A stretch of DNA of 25,717 nucleotides from UBA6181 sp016934015 (GTDB lineage Bacteria > Bacillota_I > Bacilli_A > Acholeplasmatales > Acholeplasmataceae): contig JAZHDG010000022.1 in the NCBI GenBank assembly GCA_036584525.1, positions 1-25,717 on the forward strand, in the 5' to 3' direction. Positions 15,316 through 22,879 of the stretch are shown piece after piece. The notes under the pieces were generated by a model. The model saw only the letters and a list, made by a program, of their open reading frames with translations, did no database searches and was not told where the DNA came from. The stretch's first letter is position 1. Every line of letters begins with the position of its first letter. Both the position numbers and the translations under genes were made by a program.

Positions 15316-16126
15316 AAAAGCATATGCAAAACTAAATTTAGCACTTGATGTTACAAGTAAACGTGAAGATGGTTATCATAATCTTGAGATGATTGTGGTT
15401 TCACTTGAATTACATGACGTTTTAACTTTTGAACCCTATCATCGTATTGTTTTAAATTGTAATATTGATATTCATGATAATTCAGTTCTTAAAACTGCTA
15501 AATTAATTCAAGAAAAATACAAAGTAACTGAAGGAGTAAAAATAACACTAGAAAAAAATATTCCAATTGGTGCTGGCTTAGGCGGAGGATCATCGGACGT
15601 AGCAGCAACCATTAGGGGATTAGATCAGTTTTGGGGTTTAAATTTATCGAAAAAAGATAAAGAAGATTTAGCATTATCTTTAGGTTCTGATACATTGTTT
15701 TCACTGTATGGCGACCCAGCTTATGTATCTGGTCGTGGAGAACACATGGAATTTTTAAAACCAATTTATATACCTATTGTATATCTTTATCCATCTTTGA
15801 TTGAAGTATCCACAAAAACAGTTTTTGAAAACCATGAAATTAAGAGTCCTAGTTTGCCCTTTGAGTCATTAGTATATGATTATCAAAATCAAATTTTTGA
15901 TCGATTTAATGAAAAATCATATAATGCATTAACTCCAACTACTTTAAAAGTATATCCAGCTCTTAAAACACACGTTAAAACATTAAGAAAAATTGATCCT
16001 TATGTCAAGATGACGGGAAGCGGATCTACATTTTTCACAATTTTATTTAACCCCGATGATGAGGTAATATTAAAAAAACTACTCAAAAACTCAATTAACT
16101 TTATTAAAACTCAAACAAAAGCCTAA
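15305..16126 (+). CDS. ispE: 4-diphosphocytidyl-2-C-methyl-D-erythritol kinase
   Basis: ATP-dependent kinase of the MEP route to isoprenoids, including the undecaprenyl carrier used by the uppP and DUF368 products. It is a GHMP kinase of 273 residues. The N-terminus AYAKLNLALDV and REDGYHNLEM are typical. The ATP loop is PIGAGLGGGSSDVAA (about 86-100), and the C-terminal GHMP motif VKMTGSGSTFF is at about 238-248. It lies within the rsmA end with a good site GGGAGG at 15290-15295. Its presence says that the cell makes isoprenoids by the MEP pathway and not by mevalonate, unless both exist. Confidence 0.95.
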   Translation: MIVEKAYAKLNLALDVTSKREDGYHNLEMIVVSLELHDVLTFEPYHRIVLNCNIDIHDNSVLKTAKLIQEKYKVTEGVKITLEKNIPIGAGLGGGSSDVAATIRGLDQFWGLNLSKKDKEDLALSLGSDTLFSLYGDPAYVSGRGEHMEFLKPIYIPIVYLYPSLIEVSTKTVFENHEIKSPSLPFESLVYDYQNQIFDRFNEKSYNALTPTTLKVYPALKTHVKTLRKIDPYVKMTGSGSTFFTILFNPDDEVILKKLLKNSINFIKTQTKA

Positions 16127-16132
16127 AAAAAT

Positions 16133-16161
16133 TTAACAATTTTGTATCTATATGTTATAAT
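16133..16161 (+). promoter_or_regulatory. Promoter of spoVG
   Basis: TTAACA (16133-16138), 17-base spacer, TATAAT (16156-16161) with TG at 16153-16154: an extended vegetative promoter, seven bases after the ispE stop. The ribosome site GGAGGG is at 16183-16188. I see no terminator between ispE and this promoter. Confidence 0.85.
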
Positions 16162-16192
16162 TTAGCCAAAGAAGGTCGTCACGGAGGGCAAA

Positions 16193-16474
16193 ATGAAAAT
16201 TACTGATGTAAGAGTGAAATTGGTTAGTAGTGAAAGTCGATTAAGAGGTGTAGCAACCATAACCTTTGATGAAAGTTTTGTTGTACACGATATTCGAATC
16301 ATTGAAGGCGAAAACGGGATTTTTGTAGCAATGCCAAGCAAAAAAACACCAAATGGAACCTTTAGAGATATCGCCCATCCAATTCACGGAGAAATGCGTA
16401 AGGCGATTGAAGATGCAATCGTAGTTGCCTATCAAGAAGCATTGGCTAATCCAGTAGAAGATACTGAAGAATAA
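16193..16474 (+). CDS. spoVG: SpoVG-family regulatory protein
   Basis: Small DNA/RNA-binding regulator, 93 residues, the usual core length. It carries the family signature: the KITDVRVKLV opening, FVVHDIRIIEG, and GIFVAMPSKKTPNGTFRDIAHPI, with the recognition helix after residue 60. In Bacillus it affects cell division and sporulation; in Listeria and Staphylococcus it acts as a global RNA- or DNA-binding regulator. Nothing in this window suggests sporulation, so the non-sporulation role is the likely one. It has its own strong promoter and terminator. It keeps the Bacillus position between ispE and prs, where glmU would be expected next but is absent. Confidence 0.95.
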   Translation: MKITDVRVKLVSSESRLRGVATITFDESFVVHDIRIIEGENGIFVAMPSKKTPNGTFRDIAHPIHGEMRKAIEDAIVVAYQEALANPVEDTEE

Positions 16475-16496
16475 TTGATTAGACGTTGCAAACATT

Positions 16497-16532
16497 AAAA
16501 TCTTTTTTGCGCCAGCAAAAAGATTTTTTTTT
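16497..16532 (+). terminator. Intrinsic terminator after spoVG
   Basis: AAAATCTTTTTTGC (16497-16510) pairs with GCAAAAAGATTTT (16515-16527) with one bulged T, loop GCCA, then a T tract to 16532. Confidence 0.88.
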
Positions 16533-16565
16533 GATGATACACAAGCAATTTGACCCCTTTTTGGG

Positions 16566-16571
16566 TATAAT
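16566..16571 (+). promoter_or_regulatory. Probable -10 of prs
   Basis: TATAAT at 16566-16571, 27 bases before the ATG at 16599, with G but not T in the extended position (GGGTATAAT). TTGACC at 16550-16555 lies only ten bases upstream and cannot be the partner -35. The ribosome site AAAGGAG follows. Confidence 0.6.
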
Positions 16572-16598
16572 GGATATAGAGATTAAAGGAGTGAGAAA

Positions 16599-17582
16599 AT
16601 GGCTATAATAGATGGAAAAAAAGTTAAACTATTTTCGCTAAGTTCGAATCGCGCACTCGCCGAAGAAATATCAAAAGCTTCAGGTATTGAGCTTAGTACT
16701 GCAGATGTTGTTCGATTTGCAGATGGTGAAATTTCTGTAAATATCGAAGAGAGTGTTCGTGGTCACGACGTTTTTGTCATTCAATCGACATCAAGACCAG
16801 CAAATGAACATTTAATGGAATTACTTATATTAGCAGATGCAGTAAAACGTGCCTCTGCAAAAACTTTAACAGTGATCATGCCATATTATGGTTATTCAAG
16901 ACAAGATCGAAAATCAAAATCTCGTCAACCAATTACAGCAAAGTTGATTGCTGATATGTTACAAGTTGCAGGTATTGATCGTGTGATTTCAATTGACTTA
17001 CATGCTGCACAAATTCAAGGATTTTTTAACATTCCGATTGATAATTTTCCAGCGGCTCCGCTCCTTGCTGATTACTTTTGTTATTCAAAGAAACTCGAAA
17101 ATGTCGTTGTTGTATCACCGGATCATGGAGGTGTAACAAGAGCTCGTATCTTCGCAAGATTTTTTGATGCACCGCTCGCAATTATAGATAAAAGACGTCC
17201 TGAACCAAACAAAGCAGTTGTTCAAAACATTGTAGGGGAAGTTAAGGGCAAAATCGCCATCATGGTTGATGATATTATTGACACTGGCGGCACACTTGTT
17301 GCAGGAGCTGAAGCTTTACTTGAAGCTGGTGCTACAAAAGTTTATGCGGCAGCAACTCATGCGGTATTTTCTAATGATGCGTTAGATCGTCTTCAAGGAT
17401 CTGTGTTTGAAGAAGTAGTTGTAACAAATACAATTAAAATTGATCATCAACCTCATCATACAAAAATTAAACAACTTTCGATTGGACCACTCTTAGGACA
17501 ATCTATTCTTCACATTGTTAAAGACGAACCAATCAGCCAAATATTTGATCAAATATCACACAACGAATCGAGCCATCAATGA
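16599..17582 (+). CDS. prs: Ribose-phosphate pyrophosphokinase (PRPP synthase)
   Basis: Makes PRPP from ribose 5-phosphate and ATP for purine, pyrimidine and NAD synthesis. It has 327 residues in two type I phosphoribosyltransferase-like domains. The N-terminal half has RFADGEISVNIEESVRG, the ATP flexible loop YYGYSRQDRKSKSRQPITAK, and IDLHAAQIQGFF. The C-terminal half has VVSPDHGGVTRAR and the PRPP-binding loop VDDIIDTGGTL. The flexible loop has lysine-serine where most homologues have alanine-arginine, a mild change. It starts at ATG 16599 after a good ribosome site. The stop overlaps the pth start (ATGA), as expected from the conserved prs-pth neighbourhood. Confidence 0.97.
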   Translation: MAIIDGKKVKLFSLSSNRALAEEISKASGIELSTADVVRFADGEISVNIEESVRGHDVFVIQSTSRPANEHLMELLILADAVKRASAKTLTVIMPYYGYSRQDRKSKSRQPITAKLIADMLQVAGIDRVISIDLHAAQIQGFFNIPIDNFPAAPLLADYFCYSKKLENVVVVSPDHGGVTRARIFARFFDAPLAIIDKRRPEPNKAVVQNIVGEVKGKIAIMVDDIIDTGGTLVAGAEALLEAGATKVYAAATHAVFSNDALDRLQGSVFEEVVVTNTIKIDHQPHHTKIKQLSIGPLLGQSILHIVKDEPISQIFDQISHNESSHQ

Positions 17583-18148
17583 AACTCGTTATTGGATTAG
17601 GAAACCCAGGCAGCAAGTATCAAAAAACGCGACACAATATTGGGTTTATGGTAATTGATAATTTTTTAAAAAAACATCAAATATCAATGAAATTTGATAC
17701 AAAATTTAACGCTGAAGTTGCTCAAATGGTCATTCAAAGTGAAAAAATATATGTTATAAAGCCTTCAACATATATGAACTTATCAGGAGAAGCTGTTTTA
17801 AAGTTTGTAAATTATTACAACATTGATGTTGATGATATTTTAGTGCTTGTTGATGATATTAATTTACCTTCTGGCAAATTAAGACTGAGAGAAACAGGCG
17901 GTCATGGTGGTCATAACGGGTTAAAAAATATCATTGGTTTATTAAAAACCGAAGATTTTAAACGCGTAAGAATTGGCATCGACAATAACCCATCAATGCC
18001 TCTTGATAGTTATGTGTTAGGTCAATTTAGTGAAGTCGAATTAGCATTATTAAACCGAGCGATTGATATATCTACGCACATTATTGAAGATTTTATTGAA
18101 GATTTACCATATAAAGATATTATGACAAAATATAACACCCAAACATGA
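17579..18148 (+). CDS. pth: Peptidyl-tRNA hydrolase
   Basis: Releases peptides from tRNAs dropped by ribosomes; an essential cytoplasmic enzyme in bacteria. It has 189 residues, full length. Motifs: GLGNPGSKYQKTRHNIGF near the N-terminus with catalytic His20, then KPSTYMNLSGEAV with the tRNA-contacting Asn, DDINLPSGKLRLR with the catalytic Asp, and GGHGGHNGLKNI. It overlaps prs by four bases and has no separate ribosome site in the gap, so it is coupled to prs. The stop codon lies in the loop of a terminator-like hairpin that separates it from mfd. Confidence 0.96.
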   Translation: MKLVIGLGNPGSKYQKTRHNIGFMVIDNFLKKHQISMKFDTKFNAEVAQMVIQSEKIYVIKPSTYMNLSGEAVLKFVNYYNIDVDDILVLVDDINLPSGKLRLRETGGHGGHNGLKNIIGLLKTEDFKRVRIGIDNNPSMPLDSYVLGQFSEVELALLNRAIDISTHIIEDFIEDLPYKDIMTKYNTQT

Positions 18149-18160
18149 GTTTGGGTTTTA
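18137..18160 (+). terminator. Likely intrinsic terminator at the pth end
   Basis: ACCCAAAC (18137-18144), loop ATGA, GTTTGGGT (18149-18156), then TTTTA. The pth stop (18146-18148) is in the loop. The T tract is short, so some read-through into mfd is likely; no separate mfd promoter is evident. Confidence 0.6.
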
Positions 18161-18178
18161 CTTATCTAGGAGCATTTC

Positions 18179-21100
18179 ATGATTGGTGTTATCGAGACAT
18201 ATACAAAACTGAATGATTTAATTAAACCTTTAAATAAAACTGTTTATTATAATGGATCCACCGAAACTTATAACGCTTATATGGTCGCATTGGATTTTAA
18301 AATAAATAAAAAAACGGTTTTTGTAGTGACTCCTAATCTATATGAGGCACAAAAATATTTTGATCGTTTAAGCCAAATCATAGAACGTGATGATGTTCTT
18401 TTTTACCCCGCTGATCAAACGCTAACATCTATAATGGCTTTAGGAAGCCCAGAATTTAAATCAGAAAGATTATATACACTAAAACAATTACTCACAGGAA
18501 ATCCTTATGTTGTAGTTACAACACTTCAAGGGTTTTGCCAACGACAATTAACACCGAAAGATTATATCCAAAGTGTTAAATGGATAAAATCTGGCGAAAG
18601 TTATCAACTTGAATCATTGATACAATATTTGGTTTATAGTGGATATTCAAGAACTTATACTGTAGAAAAACCAGGAGAATTTAGCATAAGAGGAAATATC
18701 GTTGATATTTTCACATTAAACTTTGAACATCCATATCGATTAGATTTTTTTGATGATTTATTAGAACAAATTAAAATTTTTGATGTTGAGACACAACGAT
18801 CTTTTAGTGTTTTGGAACAAATCGAAGTAGCTCCGATGCATGAATTATTTTATACTGACAAAATGAGAACTGATGCGATTAAGGGAATTCATAAGTTCTT
18901 TGAAAGTAAAACATTATCCGAACGTGAACAAGAAAAGTTAAATCGTGATCTAGAATCTATCGAGATGCGTACAAAACTTGATGGGCTTAATTTATATATT
19001 CCATTTTTTAATCATAAAGTTTCAACCCTCATAGATTTTTCTCATGATTTTAAATTATATATCATTGAACCATCTAAAATGTTTATGAATGAAGAATCTA
19101 TTGATCGCGATTTAGATACTTATGCAATTTCTATGAACGGGCGAAATTTTTTAGATATTCCATTTCGCGTGAAACTTCAAGAACAATTAAAAAATAAACA
19201 TATTGAAATTGAAAATACGAATTTAATACAGCATAAAAATACCTTAAATTTGGGAGTGACAGAACCCAATCAATATCGAGGTAATTTGAAGCTGTTACTT
19301 TTAGATTTGAAGGATGTCATGAGTACTTATAAAATCGTGATTTCAACGCATACCAAAACATTTTTTGATGAAATTACATCATATTTGAAACAAAATCATG
19401 TAATTTATGAGGGTTCTATTGATAACCATCCAGGGATTTATATCATCGGTGAACCAACATTTGGTTCTTTTTGGTCATCAAACGATCAACTGATTATACT
19501 TGATGAATCACAAATCTTCCAATCACGTATGAGACCGGCCATTCGTTATCGAAGTGTGTTAAATCAATCACAAAAAATTAGAAGAGTTGAAGATTTAAAT
19601 GTTGGTGACTTTGTTGTCCACTATGATTATGGTATTGGTCAATACATGGGGCTTAAAACGATGGAACTTTCTCTGGAGAAAAGAGATTATCTTCATATTA
19701 TTTATGCTAATCAGGAAGCTTTATATGTTCCAATGGATCAAATTGATATGGTTCTAAAGTATAGTAGTCATGATGGAATGCACCCTAAATTATCAAAATT
19801 AGGTGGCAAGCAATGGACAAAGACAAAAGCAAGCGTTAGGATGCGAATAAAGGATCTAAGTGATAGATTAATTCAACTTTATGCGTCTAGACAACAAGCT
19901 ATCGGATATAAGTATGATCAAGATAATGAAATGCAAATGGCTTTCGAAAGAGATTTTATTTATGAAACAACAAAAGACCAACAGAAAGCGATTTTGGATA
20001 CAAAGCATGATATGGAACTCGAGAGACCCATGGATCGGTTGATTTGTGGTGATGTTGGATTTGGTAAAACTGAAGTAGCGCTTCGCGCAGCATTTAAAGC
20101 AGTATTAAATCAAAAACAAGTTTTATATCTAGTCCCAACAACGGTACTTGCACGGCAACATTTTTACACATTTAAAGAGCGATTTGAAAAATATGGAGCA
20201 AATGTGGCTTTGATGAGTCGATTTGTTACACCAAAAAAAATGAAAGAAACCGTTGAAAAGTTAAAAAAAGGTTTTATTGATGTTGTTATCGGAACACATC
20301 GACTATTATCTGAAGACGTTAAGTTTAAGGACTTAGGATTATTAATTATTGATGAGGAACAACGATTTGGTGTTGAGCATAAAGAAAAAATTAGAGAAAT
20401 CAAAGTGAATGTCGATACATTAACATTGTCAGCAACACCAATTCCAAGAACTTTACAGATGTCGATGATGGGATTAAAAGATTTATCCATGATTGATACT
20501 CCACCATTGAACCGTTATCCTGTTCAAACATATGTTGTCGAAAGACACGAACCGTTAATTAAAGAAGCGATTAATCGTGAATTAGCTCGCGGAGGACAAG
20601 TGTTTTACTTATTTAATCGTGTTCAAGGCATTGAAGGTATGGTTCATAAATTAGAAAAGCTTGTTCCAGAAGCGAGAGTATGTTTTGCCCATGGAAAAAT
20701 GGGGCGAGATCAATTAGAGCAAGTATTGAGTGATTTCATTGATCATCGCTACGATGTTTTGGTCGCAACAACGATTATTGAGACAGGTGTTGATATTCCT
20801 AATACAAATACGTTAATTATCCATGACGCTGATAAACTTGGGTTGTCACAACTCTACCAAATTAGAGGTAGAGTCGGAAGAAGTGATCGAATTGCTTACG
20901 CCTATCTTTTATTTGATACATATCGAAATATTAACGATGAAGCTAAAAAAAGATTGAGTGCAATCCAAGATTTTACGGCTTTAGGCAGTGGATTTAAAAT
21001 CGCAATGCGTGATTTATCAATACGAGGTGCTGGAGATGTCTTAGGTTCTGAACAATCAGGATTCATTGATTCGGTTGGTATTGAATTGTACATGAAATTG

Positions 21101-21598
21101 CTTGAAGAAGCCGTTACCGGGATATCTCTAGATAAACCAAAAGAGACACAAATTGATGAGGTATTCGCTCCAAGACACGTTGATCCAAATTATGTAAGCT
21201 TGGATAGTGTAAGAATTGAAATTCATAAGCGTATTAGTGGTTTAAATCGTTTAAGCGATGTTGAAGATTTAAAAAAAGAACTTATCGATCGATTTGGCCC
21301 CCTTGATGCTGAGTTATTACTTTACATGTATGAACGTCTATTTAAAAAATATGCTTCTCAAATTGGAGTTCAAAAAACAATGGTGGATAAAGATCAAACG
21401 GCGCTTGTTTTGTCTCTAGAAGCAACTCAAAAAGCAAATGGTGCACGTTTATTTGAAAAAGTAAATGCGTTCCATACACAAATGCGACTTGCATACATTA
21501 AAGGACACATTCACATCATATTAGTAACGAAAGGTAAGAAAGAGCATTGGCTCTACTTGTTTGACCAATTTTTGGATGATTTGATTTATAATAAATAG
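18179..21598 (+). CDS. mfd: Transcription-repair coupling factor
   Basis: ATP-driven translocase that removes RNA polymerase stalled at DNA damage and recruits UvrA. It has 1139 residues, the expected size. Order of parts: an N-terminal UvrB-homology module (about 1-330, with PGEFSIRGNIVDIF); a linker; the RNA-polymerase-interacting CarD-like domain (about 472-545, VGDFVVHYDYGIGQYMGL); the two RecG-like helicase domains with Walker A GDVGFGKTEVA (about 624-634), the DEEQ box and motif III SATPIPRTLQMSM; motif VI QIRGRVGRSD; and a C-terminal regulatory domain. The start has TAGGAG at 18167-18172. The aminotransferase gene follows after 15 bases and is probably cotranscribed. The position after pth matches Bacillus once fin is removed. 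Confidence 0.97.
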   Translation: MIGVIETYTKLNDLIKPLNKTVYYNGSTETYNAYMVALDFKINKKTVFVVTPNLYEAQKYFDRLSQIIERDDVLFYPADQTLTSIMALGSPEFKSERLYTLKQLLTGNPYVVVTTLQGFCQRQLTPKDYIQSVKWIKSGESYQLESLIQYLVYSGYSRTYTVEKPGEFSIRGNIVDIFTLNFEHPYRLDFFDDLLEQIKIFDVETQRSFSVLEQIEVAPMHELFYTDKMRTDAIKGIHKFFESKTLSEREQEKLNRDLESIEMRTKLDGLNLYIPFFNHKVSTLIDFSHDFKLYIIEPSKMFMNEESIDRDLDTYAISMNGRNFLDIPFRVKLQEQLKNKHIEIENTNLIQHKNTLNLGVTEPNQYRGNLKLLLLDLKDVMSTYKIVISTHTKTFFDEITSYLKQNHVIYEGSIDNHPGIYIIGEPTFGSFWSSNDQLIILDESQIFQSRMRPAIRYRSVLNQSQKIRRVEDLNVGDFVVHYDYGIGQYMGLKTMELSLEKRDYLHIIYANQEALYVPMDQIDMVLKYSSHDGMHPKLSKLGGKQWTKTKASVRMRIKDLSDRLIQLYASRQQAIGYKYDQDNEMQMAFERDFIYETTKDQQKAILDTKHDMELERPMDRLICGDVGFGKTEVALRAAFKAVLNQKQVLYLVPTTVLARQHFYTFKERFEKYGANVALMSRFVTPKKMKETVEKLKKGFIDVVIGTHRLLSEDVKFKDLGLLIIDEEQRFGVEHKEKIREIKVNVDTLTLSATPIPRTLQMSMMGLKDLSMIDTPPLNRYPVQTYVVERHEPLIKEAINRELARGGQVFYLFNRVQGIEGMVHKLEKLVPEARVCFAHGKMGRDQLEQVLSDFIDHRYDVLVATTIIETGVDIPNTNTLIIHDADKLGLSQLYQIRGRVGRSDRIAYAYLLFDTYRNINDEAKKRLSAIQDFTALGSGFKIAMRDLSIRGAGDVLGSEQSGFIDSVGIELYMKLLEEAVTGISLDKPKETQIDEVFAPRHVDPNYVSLDSVRIEIHKRISGLNRLSDVEDLKKELIDRFGPLDAELLLYMYERLFKKYASQIGVQKTMVDKDQTALVLSLEATQKANGARLFEKVNAFHTQMRLAYIKGHIHIILVTKGKKEHWLYLFDQFLDDLIYNK

Positions 21599-21613
21599 TA
21601 GAGGTGATACGAT

Positions 21614-22795
21614 ATGGCAGTAGATATTTTAAAAATTTCAAAGGATGCACGAGACGCAAAAAAGATATATGATGACGTCATCGACGCATCCATCGGTATG
21701 TTTTTTGATGAAGATAAATCCATTGGTGGAATGCCTTCGGTTTCGAAAGCAATCAGATCATTAGTCGATGATCAAGTACTTCCGTATCCATCGGTTGATG
21801 GCGGACCTAATTTTAAAAAAGAATTAATATCTTGGGTTCTTGGTAAGTATGAGAATGATATAAAAAAAAGCATGTTTGTTGATGCATGTGCAACTCCAGG
21901 TGGTAGTGGAGCAATTGCATCAACATTTTCAATCATGGCAAAACCAAAGGAATATATTTTTGTTTCTGATGTTAGATGGCAATATGAACGTTTTGCAGAT
22001 CGTGCAAAATTGAATATTTTTGAACACAAACTATTTGATGGTGATGCATTTAATATCCAAAGTTTTAAAGAAAGATTAGATGCACTCTGTGCGATTCAAC
22101 ATCGCGTGATTATCATTATCAATGATCCATGTCACAATCCAACGGGCTATACATTAAGTTTGAATGAATTTAATCAAATTATAGACATTATGAATCAAAA
22201 GAAGGACAATGAAATTGTATTCTTATATGATGTCGCATATTTAGAATTTACTCATGAAGAAGATAACCGTTTAAAGATGAGCTATTTACCTAAATTAGAA
22301 TCGAATGTCACAACGATTATCACATTTAGTGGGTCAAAAACATTTGGGGTTTACGGTTTAAGAATGGGTGCAGCAATTATATTATCCAAAGATAAAGATA
22401 ACGTTGCTGATGTTCATAAAAAATTTGTGAATGAAGCTAGAGGTTCTTGGTCTGCTACTCCAACTATATCCATTGAACTTTTTAATCACTTTGCAATACC
22501 TGAAAACAAAAAAGTATTTTTGAAAGATTTAGAACGTTTAAATGGGATTGTACAAGCAAGATCTAAGTCTTTTAACGAACAAGCGAAAGAAATTGGATTA
22601 ATAACTTATCCGTTTAGAAGTGGCTTTTATACTGTGATATTAACAAAAGATCCAGATCAAGATTATCTTAAACTGCAGGACCATCATATTTATGCTGTTC
22701 CAATGAACGGCGGTATTCGATTGGCTTTATGTAGTCTTTCATTGAATGAAATTCAAGGTCTTCCTCAAAAGATTAAGTCTATTCTCAATCTCTAG
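21614..22795 (+). CDS. PLP-dependent class I/II aminotransferase
   Basis: Fold-type I aminotransferase of 393 residues, probably acting on aspartate or aromatic amino acids. Seen: an N-terminal substrate strip with SIGMFFDEDKSIGGMPSV, the cofactor region NDPCHNPTGY, DVAYLEF with the Asp that binds the pyridine nitrogen, the Schiff-base Lys242 in SGSKTFGVYGLRMG, and the C-terminal substrate-carboxylate Arg in NGGIRLALCSL. The GMPSVSKAIR and SVDGGPNF segments recall the AspC/TyrB group more than the MalY or HisC groups, but the substrate cannot be fixed from sequence. The ribosome site is GAGGTG, 15 bases after the mfd stop. The pairing with mfd seems to be a chance operon, not a functional link. 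Confidence 0.88.
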   Translation: MAVDILKISKDARDAKKIYDDVIDASIGMFFDEDKSIGGMPSVSKAIRSLVDDQVLPYPSVDGGPNFKKELISWVLGKYENDIKKSMFVDACATPGGSGAIASTFSIMAKPKEYIFVSDVRWQYERFADRAKLNIFEHKLFDGDAFNIQSFKERLDALCAIQHRVIIIINDPCHNPTGYTLSLNEFNQIIDIMNQKKDNEIVFLYDVAYLEFTHEEDNRLKMSYLPKLESNVTTIITFSGSKTFGVYGLRMGAAIILSKDKDNVADVHKKFVNEARGSWSATPTISIELFNHFAIPENKKVFLKDLERLNGIVQARSKSFNEQAKEIGLITYPFRSGFYTVILTKDPDQDYLKLQDHHIYAVPMNGGIRLALCSLSLNEIQGLPQKIKSILNL

Positions 22796-22824
22796 TAGAA
22801 GCGCTTTCATCAAAGCAAGTCATA

Positions 22825-22833
22825 TGATATAAT
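22825..22833 (+). promoter_or_regulatory. Extended -10 promoter of fhs
   Basis: TGATATAAT at 22825-22833, a perfect extended -10. The -35 position holds only TTTCAT (22805-22810, 17-base spacer). RNA would start near 22840, inside the hairpin that follows immediately. Confidence 0.7.
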
Positions 22834-22866
22834 AAAAGTATCTTGGTACAAGGTACTTTTTTATTG
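22834..22866 (+). terminator. Terminator-like hairpin abutting the fhs promoter
   Basis: AAAAGTATCTTG (22834-22845), loop GTA, CAAGGTACTTTT (22849-22860), 12 pairs including one G-U, then TTATT. It can end the mfd-aminotransferase transcript, for which no other terminator is visible. It begins on the base after the fhs -10 box and ends just before the fhs ribosome site. The same plan is seen before the two-component operon. Confidence 0.65.
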
Positions 22867-22879
22867 TAGAGGAGAACTT

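Noticed and set aside
16550..16571. TTGACC as -35 of prs
   Set aside because: Only ten bases separate it from TATAAT, too short for sigma A; it may be chance.
21614..22795. Functional link of the aminotransferase with mfd
   Set aside because: They are only 15 bases apart and likely cotranscribed, but nothing in either protein suggests a shared process.
22834..22879. THF or other riboswitch before fhs
   Set aside because: The leader is under 50 bases with a single simple hairpin; there is no room for a THF or glycine aptamer fold.
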